Positions 35,398-46,892 of a stretch of 64,000 nucleotides of DNA are shown here, piece by piece; position 1 is the stretch's first letter, and each line of letters opens with the position of its first letter. The position numbers and the translations under genes were made by a program. The notes under the pieces were generated by a model. It was given only the letters and a program-made list of their open reading frames with translations, was not told where the DNA came from and did not search any database. This stretch comes from Ascaphus truei (lineage: Eukaryota > Chordata > Amphibia > Anura > Ascaphidae), in the NCBI GenBank assembly GCA_036426205.1, contig CM071573.1, positions 41,374,106-41,438,105 on the forward strand, in the 5' to 3' direction.

Positions 35398-36131
35398 CCA
35401 CAGAATCCACATGATTCAGACACTCATTAAAAAGAGATCTGGGAGGTTCCATAGACATTATTAATACCTCCATAACGAGCTCTCCTGTTGGTCCACTAAA
35501 CGGTATCATGTCATATGACAAACTTTCACTTCTCCAGGACCAGTAATGGCTACTACAACTTTGCACAATTGTTGGTAATTTGCTTATCATTTATATATCT
35601 CTGGTGCAGGAACACCAAGAGCAAACTGTACCATTGTGTGGGAGAAATGGCAAGGTCATCATTGGTGAAATGCGTTGGGCAAACAAGTGCAAAATGCCCA
35701 GCTTTGCCATATACATCAGATGCATGTCCTTTTATTTCATCAGAGCCTTTGGAACAATAATACTGTTGGGGAATGGCTGTAATTTAGGGAGTGTCTTTAA
35801 TAACAATATGACATTTCAGCAGCGCAATCTGCTGATGCAGCGTTTGTTTTATACACCATGACTACCTTGTAACCCTTTCGTTTCAGCGGGACCTGTACTA
35901 TATTGCAACATCTCTATGATACTGATCTGTACAGTAAGATGTCTGCAGTGTGTTGTAATAGGGTTTTCCTCTGTAAGGGCCTTATTCAATCAGGTCCAAA
36001 GCGTCCCAAACTGCCATTCATGCTAATAATCATGGTGCGATCATCGGCTTTGGACCTTTTGAATAAATCCCGTATTCAATATGCTGTGAAACTACCTTAA
36101 ATATTTTGGTGAATAATTATGTTTTTTTCCC

Positions 36132-36689
36132 CTTGTATAGCACTCACAGTGTACGTAGCACAGTACAGGCATACCCCGGTTTAAGGACGCTCACTTTAAG
36201 TACACTCGCGAATAAGGGCATAATCGCCCAATAGGCAAACAGCAGCTCGCGCATGCGCCTGTCAGCACGTCCTGAACAGCAATACCGGCTCCCTACCTGT
36301 ACCAAGCTGTGCGCAAGCGGGGAGACTATAGAGCCAGTTACAAATGCGTTATTTACATCAGTTATGCACGTATATGATGATTGCAGCACAGTACATGCAT
36401 CGAGAAGTGGGGAAAAGGTAGTGCTTCACATTAAGTACATTTTCCCTTTACATACATGCTCCGGTCCCATTGCGTACGTTAATGCGGGTTATGCCGGTAC
36501 ATAGAATTTTCGCAGGCACATGTCCCTGCCCCATAGTGCTTTCTATCTATGTTTTGGTGCCAGAGGCACAGGGAGTTAAAGTGACTTGCCCAAGGTCACC
36601 AGATATTTGAACCAGGCTCCCCTGCTTCACACTGCGTGACATTGCTTTCAGAGTCAGGGCATTTACTCACTTAGCCGCTCCTCCATCTC
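36132..36689 (-). mobile_element. CORE-SINE, copy 5, split by a pogo-like element
   Basis: 36132-36165 (cttgtatagcactcacagtg, gtacgtagcacag) and 36498-36689 (gcaggcacatgtccctgccc, gtgacttgcccaaggtcacc, ttagccgctcc) are one SINE. Confidence 0.75.
36166..36497. mobile_element. Tigger/pogo-like element inside a SINE
   Basis: TA on both sides (36164-36165, 36498-36499). Terminal repeats caggcataccccggtttaag and, inverted, ccggcataacccgcattaac. The caggcatacc start is like mammalian Tigger elements (Tc1/mariner superfamily). 332 bp, no transposase. Confidence 0.7.
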
Positions 36690-36995
36690 AAAGGATTTTA
36701 GTCCCATTCAGTTGTATGGTTCGGTACTGTTCTCCAGCACTGGGAGGCAGCTCCAGAGCCTATTAAATAAAGTACTGGGAGAGTAACAGAAGTATAAAGC
36801 AGCAGTGTCACTTACTTGGCTACTTTGAAAGTTTTCGGCTATATTGAATCATTACAACATAAACTCAGCATTAATAAGTTCTGTAAAGTGCAACATAAAC
36901 ACACAGGTGTGTTTGTAATGAGAATGGATGAGCTAACAATGACTCGAGGGTGAGCCGAGAGGCATATTGTCAGCATCTTGTCTTTGTGTCATCAG

Positions 36996-37083
36996 GCTGG
37001 AGACAAGCATTATCATCCGAGCTGCGCACGATGCAGCAGATGCAACCAGATGTTTACCGAAGGAGAGGAAATGTACCTGCAAG
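36996..37083 (+). CDS. ABLIM1: ABLIM1 exon: core of LIM4
   Basis: Acceptor atcag at 36991-36995, donor gtaaga from 37084. It has 29 codons plus one base, starting AGDKHYHPSCARCSRC and ending GEEMYLQ. The run HPSCARCSRC supplies the central zinc ligands of LIM4 (H-x2-C-x2-C-x2-C). Joined to the 4237-4330 exon, the spacing from the second Cys of C-x2-C to the His is 16 residues, as expected for a LIM finger. The 32.7-kb gap to the previous exon is a single intron by phase. No frameshift or stop is seen. Confidence 0.93.
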
Positions 37084-37294
37084 GTAAGACATCCCTTTTT
37101 CGGTGACACCAGCGTATTGTGATGAGCCCTGAATGGAACATCTTTGGAACAAATAGCTCACAGTGGCAGCTTGTACATACCCATTGGTGGCTCTTGACAC
37201 AGCGTTTGCCCCCAAGCAGGTCCTAAGGTGGTTAAGTTGTAGGACTATTATTGTATTAATACCTTTTTTCAAAACTTAGATTTACAACATAGGT

Positions 37295-37805
37295 TCATAG
37301 TGATATAGTAGATGAGGTTTAAAAAAGACCTATCTTCATTGAGTACAACCATCAGTATGTTCAATTGAGTCAACTCTATTTGTATTTACATTGATCCAGA
37401 GGAAGGCAAGCAGGGGAACCCCCCCCCCCCCCCCCCCCACCACACCAATATGGCACATAAGGGTAAAAAATTGTTATATCACAGTATACATTTCCTTTTT
37501 AAAAGATGTGTAAATTTTTTCTTAAATCTACCTATTGTATCTGCCATTACAGTCTCCATGGGTAGTAAATGCCACATATTAACTACCCTTTTCCTTACGG
37601 CTGACAATCTCCTGTACTTCAATCACAAGTGATGAACAAGTGTCAATTCTACTGTCCTTGGGATGAAAAGTTCCCTCTAAAGTTGCATGTATTGACCTTG
37701 AATATATTTCCCCCCCTCCATAACCACTCTTAGACGTCTCTTTTCTAAAGTAACCAACCCTAATTTGGATAACATTTCCTCATTAAGTTCTCACCAGTTA
37801 ATATC
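37295..37805 (+). mobile_element. Widespread amphibian-type interspersed repeat
   Basis: gtagatgaggtttaaaaaag, then attgatccagaggaaggcaa, ctattgtatctgccattaca and gtctccatgggtagtaaatg in order. I recall this chain from frog genomic sequence but cannot name the family. It is interrupted by a poly-C run at 37421-37438 and ends at a second C run (37807-37824). Confidence 0.5.
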
Positions 37806-37828
37806 TCCCCCCCCCCCCCCCCCCTCAT

Positions 37829-37896
37829 GCTTGAAGCAGGAATCCTAAAAACGTAATCTCTTGGTCGCCCTTGAGGACTGGAGTCGCCCACCCCAG
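37829..37896. mobile_element. Palindromic hAT MITE, copy h (right half only)
   Basis: gcttgaagcaggaatcctaa to cttgaggactggagtcgccc and accccag. The left half is replaced by a C run. Confidence 0.7.
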
Positions 37897-39650
37897 GACT
37901 GTCTTTCTTTTCACCGATGAGCCAGCAGTTCCTTTTTCATTTTGGACAGCAGAGCCTGTCTGTGACACTGAGATTCATAGCCAGTGTGTTTCTCCAACCT
38001 TTGACAGTAATGATTATTTATTCTGGCCTGTGTTTTGGCTTTTGTGAATAAACGTGAATGTTTTAGCCTTGGCCCAAGGGGCCTGCTCATTCAAGGTTTT
38101 CTCTGCTGCATCTCTGGCTGACCTCAGTTCTTTCTACCTCTATGGTCCAAAAGGATCTCCTCCACCTTCATTCTGTATTACATCCTGTAACTCCTACAAC
38201 ACCTCTAAAATAACTCTATCACTTATTATTATTATTATTTTATTATTATTATTATTATTATTATTATCATTGTTTAGCTTCTTAAGACTTTCCATATTAT
38301 ATCTTGCATTTTTGCAAAGGTGCAAGTCATTTTACTCATATCAGAAGAAATAGCAAATATGTATTCTTCAAATAAATAGCAGCAATAAAATAGTTAAATT
38401 AAATATTGGTTGGAAACCTTGTTTCTTTTTATTTTTTTATTTGTTCATAAAAAATGAAAACCATTCAACACACTGGCAAGTAAAGTTTAGTTTACAAAAA
38501 AAAAAAAAAACAACAATAATAATAATAATAAAAAGCCCAGTGAGTTGGCACTATAAATAATTGCCTATTTTGCTTCAAACACTCCTGGCTGGGTTATTGT
38601 TCACGGGTGAATCCCAGCGGCGTATAAAATCTGCCGGCTCATGAACTCATCACAGAAGCTTAGCTATAAGGCCGCCACCAACAGCACCATGTGACCAGCA
38701 CAACGCGTGTGCAGAAAGCGTGGAAACTTCTCCCAAAAATGTCACCCATGTGTGCAACAATCACGGACCTTTGTATCAGCGTGTTTTTAAAACACTCAAC
38801 TTATGTGGAGTATCACAATCTTGACCCTTTCACTGCCAGATGGTCCAGCGACGCAGTGTAGTGAAAGGGTTACAGAGGCACGTTGTGATACTTATGTTAA
38901 TTTACACATCCAGAACCTTTTAACAATATTTTTTTATGCTTCCTGCTGTGGATCTTGTGTTTCTACTTTTTGCAGATATCCGATTGAATTTTTTCAATCT
39001 TTTATTGCTGTTCCCTGTTTGTGGAATGTTAAAAGTATATTACTGTATATTATTTTTGAAGGGGAAATTAAAGAAGAAATACAGTACTGAGTACTTAATA
39101 TTTTGGGTGGTAAATTTCTTGCCTTTTTTAAATCAAGATTACACATATAACCCATATAACCTTATTGCTTTGTAAGAACTGAAGTTACAGGGTTTAATCA
39201 CCATTTAACTTTTCACTTCCGGCAAGTGCCCAATGGAACTTATATCACAACAGTGAGTTGCATGCACATGAAGCGTCTACACGTGTGATAAATTCATTTT
39301 ACTCCACGTTGTTATCATGCAGCTTTTTATGTAGTGTTTTAAAGACCTATATTTAGGATCCACCACTAAAGCTTGGTAACTTTGGGCCAATATTTCTCCT
39401 TAACATTATATAATGTAATATATTGGATGTTTCCAAGCTGGTACTCCTAGTTGTGTTTATGAACATTGCTTTATACTCTGAAAAAAAACTCTTAAAAGCA
39501 TAGCGTTAAGGGGACAAATATTTTAAATATTTGTCTAAAAGTAATTGAATATTGGGATATGTTCTTTAACGTGCTCAGAATGTATTGCAGGACGGTGGGT
39601 CGTTAATCTGTGGTCCCTTATTCAATAAGCTGTAAAGATTCTTCCTAGAG

Positions 39651-39891
39651 CAGGGAGCTCAACTCCAGTCCTCAAAACACCCTCCCCCCCCCCCCCACTG
39701 ATCATGTTTAAGGATAACCCAGCTTCAGCACAGGTGGCTCTATCAGTGGCTCATACCTGTGCTGGAACTGAGCTACTGATTGAGCCACCTGTACTGAAGC
39801 AGGGACTGATTGAGCCACCTGTGCTGAAGCTGAGATATCTTTAAAACCTGACCTGTTGGGGGGTTTGCAGGACTGGACCTGAGCACCCCTG
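39651..39891. mobile_element. Palindromic hAT MITE, copy i (duplicated inner arm)
   Basis: cagggagctcaactccagtc to ggactggacctgagcacccc. The gattgagccacctgtgctga segment occurs twice in tandem (39779-39800, 39809-39830), so the copy is 241 bp rather than about 190. It sits within a foldback sequence starting at about 39612. Confidence 0.8.
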
Positions 39892-40119
39892 TCACAGAGA
39901 ATAGCTCAATTCAAATGCATGGGACTAAAATCTTCACGATGGGGAATTGGCGCCACAACTTACTGAACAATGGCCTTGGAGAGGTTATAGTTAGCCTAAT
40001 TATTTAATACATTATTTCCTTATAGCACAGTCACTGAACCTGCAACCTCTAGGTTACATCTGCAGGAGTGTTGGAGGTAGGCTGTACAACATCTGGATTA
40101 CATACTCTATCCTGTAAGG

Positions 40120-40448
40120 CAGGGGCACGCAAACTGTATTTGCTGCGCCCCCCTGCTTGCTTTCGTCGGTCGGTCATATGACGCCGCGGGGTCGTGTGAC
40201 GTCACGTGATCCGCGGTGTCATTTGACGTCGTGTTACTGTGGTAACCGTGATGTCACATGACCCAGAGGCGTCATTTGACGCCGCGTTGCCATGGTCACC
40301 CGTTCTGAACCTCAGTAAGTAGAGGTTGCAGAGGCCTCGCACGGTCCCACGGCATTACATTTAAATTCCTTGGGGAAGAGCGCGGGACCTCTGCAACCGC
40401 CCGCGCCCCCCAAAACAAATCTCGCACCCCCCAGTTTGTGCACCACTG
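40120..40448. mobile_element. hAT element CAGGGGCACGCAAACTG, exact 8-bp duplication
   Basis: Ends caggggcacgcaaactg and cagtttgtgcaccactg. ctgtaagg is repeated exactly at 40112-40119 and 40449-40456. The interior has repeated 'catttgacgccgcgttgcca'-like units. The same family is at 63180-63478. Confidence 0.9.
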
Positions 40449-40676
40449 CTGTAAGGAACGCAGACAAAATATGCACGTTTACGTTTTCAGTGCTACTTTA
40501 GCCAGGAGACCATTCAGTGGGATGCATGCTACAGAGCCAACACAGTTTAGATGTTGGGAGTACACAAAGAAACTCTCGATCAGCAGTTTAACAGACCTGA
40601 TGTAAAGCTCATATATGTACTTTACCAGCTGACATCATCTTCACCAAGCTCAACAGACATATTTGCCTTTTTGCAG

Positions 40677-40735
40677 GTTCAACGGTCTGGCATCCCGACT
40701 GTAAGCAAACCTCTAAGGCGGAAGAGAAGCTGCGG
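40677..40735 (+). CDS. ABLIM1: ABLIM1 exon: end of LIM4
   Basis: Acceptor tttgcag ends at 40676 and the donor gtaaga follows 40735. The first two bases complete the Gly codon split with the previous exon, then 19 codons read STVWHPDCKQTSKAEEKLR. His and Cys in WHPDC are the final zinc ligand pair of LIM4, 18 residues after the preceding Cys, so the finger is complete across three exons. The basic, charged tail begins the flexible linker. Ends in phase 0. Confidence 0.92.
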
Positions 40736-41496
40736 GTAAGAGGAATGTTGGCCCTTGTTAAATGGATAAGCGAATGCATGCTCAAATTTATACGTGTTGC
40801 AAACATGTTCTGGCAAGCAGAGAACCATGTCAAGTGAAAGCCAATAGAAGGCAGTCTGCCACTCTCCCCGTGAAGACAATACCAGGACTCGCCACTTTGT
40901 ATACAATCCCTTTTGCTGCCCGAGGTGATGGCAGAAGAAGCCCCTGCCAGGAGAAGGGGTTAACTATTTTCATTCATTGCTACTCCATTCCGAGGAGACT
41001 CCAAGGATCACCCAAGTTTCCTTTTGAAAGTATTTCACATTCTCCTTTCAAAAAAACATTGTGGGCAGACTTCAGCCCTGTATTGGCATACAGTCAGGGT
41101 AAAGGCGGAGTCTCTGGGTATGTACCGTCCTTTGCTTAACCCCTTGAGTGGGGGAGGGGGGGGGAAGGGTGATGGCTCTGTCACGGATGACGGAAGAGGC
41201 GGAATCCTCCTTCCGTTCCACTTCCTGTAAGATCGCGTTGGCACAGGATGCAATCACCCCTACAAAAGAGCAAGTCGATGATGATGTTGGCATTATGATG
41301 CCATATGGAGCGCCAGATCCCATGATGCAGCTGCTACGTCCTGGGGTACCCAAAGGGTTAAAAAAATGGAGAGAAAGAATGCAGAGCTGTGGGCCATAAA
41401 CATACATATATTCATCATGTGTTTGGTCATAAAACACGGTGCAAAGGAGGTCAATAACTTGAGGTCCACAAATGACGCCTCTAGGAGTGCTTAGGG

Positions 41497-41668
41497 CAGG
41501 GTGGGCAACTCCAGTCTTCAAGGCCACCAACAGGTCACGTTTTTCAGAATATCCCTACTTCAGCACAGGTGGCTCAATCATTGAGCCACCTGTGCTGAAG
41601 CAGGGCTATCCTAAAAACCTGACCTGTTGTGACCCTTGAAGACTGGAGTTGCCCCCCCCCCCCCCCCG
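41497..41668. mobile_element. Palindromic hAT MITE, copy j, exact 8-bp duplication
   Basis: gcttaggg is repeated exactly at 41489-41496 and 41669-41676, which fixes the family as hAT. Arms cagggtgggcaactccagtc and gactggagttgcccccccc; inner arms cacaggtggctcaatca and attgagccacctgtg. Confidence 0.92.
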
Positions 41669-41991
41669 GCTTAGGGCTGATTGTCATTTGCGTGTAATTT
41701 GAAGCTTTTTTTTTATTCTGCGTATGATCATCGTTAGTTGGAAGGTACGACTTGTGTAGACTGTCAGAATTTGCTCCCAGTCAAATTTTACTTGGCAAAC
41801 GTGTTTCAGTCTAAAACTGTTCCATGTTTTACTAGCTGCGTTATTATTGTTACCCAGACGACAGGTCTCTGGGGCAGGGTTTGGTGTGCAGTCTGTTCCA
41901 CATGGATAATGTTAAAGAAACCAGACTCTTAAAGCAGTAATTGAGGATAGTGATAGTTGGATTACAATCTCCATGCATCAAATACTATATA

Positions 41992-42221
41992 CAACTCAAC
42001 CTCCTTATAACGCTGTGCTTGGGGTCCAAAGAATCACATCGCGTTATAAGCGGTTCGCGTTATAAATAATGTACAATTGTATGCATTGTACAATAAAGTA
42101 TTTAAAATACCAATAGTCGTGTTGTAAAGTATTCATAAATACGAAAATTGGGAGCCGCGCTTGCATCGCATTATAAGCGGATTCGCGTTGTAACGGATCG
42201 CGTTATAACGGGGTTGAGCTG
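41992..42221. mobile_element. Pogo-like MITE CAACTCAACCTCCTTATAACGC
   Basis: TA on both sides. Terminal repeats caactcaacctccttataac and, inverted, cagctcaaccccgttataac. Subterminal gcgttataagcggttcgcgt and cgcattataagcggattcgc are further mirrored motifs. 230 bp, TA target as in Tc1/mariner/pogo. Confidence 0.75.
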
Positions 42222-42732
42222 TATCAGGATATTAACTAGACTTGGGGAATCCTGGAGAACAGAACAGTTCAGCACTTGGGTTCACACCCAGGAAAGATCT
42301 GTTACAAAATTCTGCATCAGATTGATTGTTAGAAGTGCTGATTATAAAATGGTAGGTTAATCTGTCTGTAGCTCTCATCCGCATCTCGCCAGGTAGAGGT
42401 CTTTGTTTTATTTTCATGGTGTTTCTATAGCCAATTATATTTGTCCATTTCATCTTTACTTTTATGCCCCACACAGCCTTCTGCATCTGAATTTTTGTTC
42501 CCCAAAAGCTTGGTCCTGCGTTCTCCTCGCTCTCCAGAGGTTTGATCTTGGGTTTGGGATGATGTTGTCAATGTGCTTTTCCAAGCCAGTTAAACTAGTG
42601 ACTGCTGCAATTGCTCAACCTTACACAAAACAATGCACAAAGCAGGGGGTCCTAACTCATTCAGCCCTGATTTTTAGTTCTCAGTGGAACTGGGTGATTA
42701 GGCAAGGCTACGTGGCTCATAGAGGGTGTGAG

Positions 42733-43197
42733 AATACGCTGTGTACCTACAGTGCTGAGCGGAAACTGTGTACCGCTGCTGAGCGGACACTGTGTTACTG
42801 CAGTGCTGTGTGGGCCCTGTGTACATGCAGTGCTGAGGGGATACTGTGTACCAGCAGTGCTGAGCAGACACTGCGTACCTGCAGTGCTTAGGGCAAGCTG
42901 TGCACCTGCAGTGCTGAGAGGACACTGCATACCTGCAGTGCTTAGGGGAAGCTGTGTACCTGCAATGCTGAGCAGGCACTGTGTACCTGCAGTGCTGATG
43001 GGACTCTGTGTACCTGCAGTGCTTAGCGGACGTTGTGTACTTGCAGTGCTTAGGGGACACTGTGTACCTGCAGTGCTGGGGGGACGCTGTGTACCTACAC
43101 TGCTGAGTTGACGCGGTGTACCTACACTGCTGAGTTGACGCGGTGTACCTGCAGTGCTGAGTTGACGCGGTGTACCTGCAGTGCTGAGCGGACGCCT
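42733..43197. repeat. 27-bp minisatellite, about 17 units
   Basis: Unit ctgtgtacctgcagtgctga gcggacg (27 bp), tandem, with point changes and a few indels. Because 27 is a multiple of 3, several frames stay open on both strands and give 9-residue repeats such as LSTAGTQCP. There is no splice or start context, so I regard these frames as non-coding. Confidence 0.92.
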
Positions 43198-43569
43198 CAC
43201 AGAGCTGAAAACACACTAATGCATTTGAAATAACAACTATACAAATTTTATTTATATCTCAGCAAGATTTTTTTACAGTCAAAAAGGGCATCAGATACAC
43301 TTGTGATAGGGCCTCGTGCAGCAGATTGAACACAAGAGAAAAGTACTGGAAAGACCATAGGAGCACACTAGCTCGGGCATGTTCTCTACACACTATTCCA
43401 AAGCATTGCTTGATATGCAGTGTAAGGACTCTGTACTGTGTGCATGTATTAGCTGTAGTACTCAGCGCTATTGTGACGTTTGGCTTTGTAGCATAGTGCA
43501 TAAACCATATGCTATGCTGTGCTAGTCATGTCAACTAATATCTTCCTGATTGGCCATGCAGCTTCACTC

Positions 43570-43573
<4 letters not shown>

Positions 43574-43606
<33 letters not shown>

Positions 43607-43623
43607 TAGTGGGTGTGTGGGTG

Positions 43624-43663
<40 letters not shown>
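43574..43663. repeat. (GT)n microsatellite
   Basis: Two long pure GT runs separated by a short ggtagtgggtgtgtgggtgt interruption. Confidence 0.95.
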
Positions 43664-43666
<3 letters not shown>

Positions 43667-43964
43667 CTACAGTCCATCTGCTGCTGTAGATGTATCAGAA
43701 AAGAAAGCCATGGAGAGTCTGATTAATGGTTATTCTCCAGTGGACCAGCATTGTCGGCCTGCAGAGTAAATATAGGGCTTCATTCTTCAGAATTCCTATG
43801 AATCCTTAAACTATGTTTTAAGTCTCCTGTTAAATATTATGGCACCAAACAATGGACAGTGTATTAATACACCATGCCAGGAGACGGTGGGTGTAAAGTA
43901 TTGCATGGGAAAGCAGTGCGTAAAACGCTCAGACAGATTGTGCTTTGAGTACAAGTAACATTTA

Positions 43965-44444
43965 GGGGCCTATGCAGAGAGCAGCGAATTTTAAAATTGG
44001 CGAATTTATTAAAAAGTAGCTTTTTTGGAGAGTTTTAATCTCCATATGCAGAAAAGTGCGAATTCTGCTATGTTTAACATGGATGCGTGTGGCGAGTTTA
44101 AATTGGCGAGATGCGCGCTTCAGAAATGTGTTAAAACAAATTCGCGCCTTTTTTTTTCCCTTTGCAATGGCCGCGAGCGGCAGTTTTTTTTGGCGAGGCA
44201 AAACGGAGACAATCGCGCCATTTTATTGGCGCGAACAGCCGCTAGATGCCGTTCGCGCCTCTCTGCATACGGATATTTTTAAAACTGGCGAGATTGAGGT
44301 TCTCGCCAGCCGCGAGGCGAGTTTTACAAATAGAAAAGAAAAATTGGCGCGTTTTTCGGAACTCGCCATTTTCTGCTGCTTTCTGCGCGATTTTCTCCAA
44401 AAAATGGCGAATTTCGAAATAGCGCTGCTCTCTGCATAGGCCCC
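43965..44444 (-). mobile_element. Harbinger-like MITE, GGGCCTCATGCAG family, copy 4 (inverted)
   Basis: Ends ggggcctatgcagagagcag and gctgctctctgcataggccc. The interior reads on the minus strand relative to the other copies (gaacagccgctagatgccgt at 44224-44243; ttctcgccagccgcgaggcg). Target copies are unclear (TTA and ATA). Confidence 0.8.
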
Positions 44445-44870
44445 ATAGTGTTCAAGTCCCAAACTCTTACAAAAAAAATATAAGTGTTAGTTTTAACTTA
44501 ACAGAACATATTTTCAGGTACAGGAAACCTCAAAATTGTGTGTTTAACCCATTTATTGCTGCAAAGTCAGATTCTGTTCCAATATTCTGCTCTGTTAGGC
44601 CTGCCAGCATGGAAGAGGATAACACTCTTGGTTATGGCATCACCATAATCTCATTTCCCCTCCTCCGTTCTTCATTAGGAAGCACTTGAACATATGATCC
44701 CATTACAATGCAACTTATCTGAAGATATTGTTATTTAGATCACCCACATATCGATACTGTAATGGCCAGCAGTACCGTAGGACCAGAGTGGTGGGCACTG
44801 TTGAGGGTGAATGGTTTGCACCAATATCTCTGAGGACTGCAGACAGTGGAATCCCAGAAGACTACATATT

Positions 44871-45340
44871 GGGCCTCATGCAGAGAGCAGCGCAAAAAGT
44901 GAAAGCGGCATTAATTGGCGGATTCTGCCTTCAGAAAGGCAGAAACCGGCAAGTTTAAAAAAAAGCGCCATTTTTTTTTTTCCCCTTCAAATTCGCCGCG
45001 CGCCTGGAGAGTTTAAATTCTCTCCAGTTTTTTTCTCTGCCGTATGCAGAGAGCCGCGATCGCCATCTAGTGGCTATTCGCGGCAAAAAAATGGCGCGAT
45101 TTTCAACATTTTCCCTCTCCACCAAGCAGCTGGCGCTCCGCGGCCGGTGGAGAGGGAAAAAAAAAAAACGCGATTTTTTCCCCAGCAGTTTCAACAGCGC
45201 TAATAGCGCTGGTTGAAACTCTCCATATGCAGAAAGGCAGTTTTCTGCCCTTTCTGCATATGGACATAAAAACTCTCCAAAAAAGGTAAAAAATTTCCCC
45301 CTCTCCAATTCTGCATAGCGCTGCTCTCTGCATGAGGCCC
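44871..45340 (+). mobile_element. Harbinger-like MITE, GGGCCTCATGCAG family, copy 5
   Basis: gggcctcatgcagagagcag to gctgctctctgcatgaggcc. ATT at 44868-44870 and 45341-45343. It is closest to copy 1: both share gcggcattttttggcg-like left arms, cagcgctaatagcgctggtt-like sequence and the gaaactctccatatgcag right arm. Confidence 0.82.
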
Positions 45341-46531
45341 ATTGTGTTTTATTACAATACTTGCCGACACAGCATTTTCCTCTTTGTAGCATACCTTTCT
45401 CATTGCCCTAATGACTCACTACTGATAGGCTGGACCTTGGGTACATCAGACCATGAGGAATGAGTAATCTTTTCTTTCCCTACAGCTGTTACCACCAGTT
45501 TTCGCAGGTTACAAACAGAGGCAGGTACTGTATTAAAATTGACCTGGGGCACTGTAATGTTTGGAAAATTCACATTGCTTGTTAATCCATTAACTCTGGT
45601 AATGATTCAGTGACATGCTTCAAACTTGTGTGAGTGACACTGTATTATTGCCAGCACTTGTGACATGTAAAATTAAGTTCTGTCATTCCCAAGGGTTATA
45701 TTTGACATGTGGTCATGCTATTCCTGTTTGTAAAAAGTGTCTTCACTGGACACTTTCTAGCACTGTTAAGTTCAAAATATAGATGGACTAATTTTACCGC
45801 AAATTGGAGGAAGAGGAGGACGAGTTTAGTAGCATCTCCTGTTGTATATCTTTCCCCCCAAACCTCCCTCCAAATAAATTAGGGAGAACCGCCTGTGCTG
45901 AAAAAGGAGCACACCTGAGGTACCCTGGGACATATGCAAAGTATATTTAAATGAGTCACATCCCACACTTCCTAAAACGTTTTCCATAAGAACTATATTG
46001 AGTTAGCAAGCCTAAGGCACCTAGTGACTGGAATAGCACTGGTGTTAGAACCCACATAACCTCTGTTATTCAGAACAGCAGCTCTAGCAGTGTGAGCAAA
46101 AACAGCTGATGGCTAGCACCACTGTAACACTATAATTAGTTCTGAGCTCTACTTCTCATTGACTGCTCATACCTGAACAAAGCACTTTACCCTCTTTTGG
46201 GATAGAGAAGCATATCTAATAAGCAGTCTTCTGCCATGTGACACCTTACAGTCCATTTTTTTGAATAGGCTGTAATGTATTCCAGCACCGAAGGTGCCTT
46301 ATGGCAGAACACTGCTTAGTAAATAACTGTATTTATCCTTTATAAGATTAGAAGTACTAACTCAAGTCACAAGCTCACAACTCAAGTCACAAGCTCACTT
46401 TGTTATGTTACTTTCTCGCTGCATCTGCTTTATTTGCTGTGCTTCACCTTGTTTTTACTTGTGTGTGTGTGAGAAAACCTGTGTTTTATTTAATCTCACC
46501 TGGCCTCAGTAACTCAGAGCTCTCAGTACTA

Positions 46532-46680
46532 GTGATGTACCGAGTACCCGGAATTACACGTTACCCGGCGGATTTTCAGCTACCCGGAAATTACCTGGAC
46601 CCGGCAACTAAGAAGTGGGCCCCCAGCGCCGGGTATTACCCGGCGCAGGGTAATGTCAGGGTAGCTGAAAAATACTTAAT
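46532..46680. repeat. Foldback sequence rich in TACCCGG
   Basis: taccgagtacccggaattac and ttttcagctacccggaaatt, mirrored by gggtattacccggcgcaggg and gtagctgaaaaat. acccgg occurs about five times. Ends were not found. Confidence 0.5.
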
Positions 46681-46892
46681 TACTTACCTGCTGTCAGCGA
46701 CGGAAGGCGAGGAAGACCTGAGAGGAAGCTGCGGCGACACCTAGGCAGGTCAGCAGAGGTCCTGTGGCGGTGCATCAGCAGTGTGTGTTCAGCCCGCACG
46801 TGAGCTGCAGGACTCCATAGCAGTGTGAGTTGGGGAACCATGTGACAGGAGCAGAAGCGTTCCTCTTGGACAGCTGGCTCATCTGTAGTCCT

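Larger units (their letters stand above)
4331..36995. other. ABLIM1 intron splitting LIM4, 32.7 kb
   Basis: Repeat-rich intron between two LIM4 exons. Stretches where I see no assignable element: 4331-4872, 5324-5890, 7256-7953, 8440-9050, 9466-10139, 10391-11950, 12893-13599, 15392-15580, 17100-17480, 17515-17890, 18190-18600, 20620-21110, 22500-22944, 23240-24000, 24490-25009, 25391-26260, 27180-28175, 28690-29383, 30070-31040, 31185-33217, 34430-34990, 35400-36130 and 36690-36995. Several hold short foldback sequences with no clear ends. The 23663-24163 reading frames on the minus strand resemble no protein I know. Confidence 0.75.
37084..40676. other. ABLIM1 intron
   Basis: Holds an amphibian-type interspersed repeat (37295-37805), one half and one full hAT MITE, C and ATT runs, and a 329-bp hAT element with exact target duplication. 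The stretch 37900-39650 is AT-rich; apart from an ATT/TAT microsatellite at 38226-38268 and an (AAT)n run near 38512-38531 I see nothing in it. Confidence 0.75.

Noticed and set aside
42661..43216. Three overlapping repetitive frames, up to 179 residues
   Set aside because: A 27-bp unit is divisible by three, so open frames are expected on both strands.
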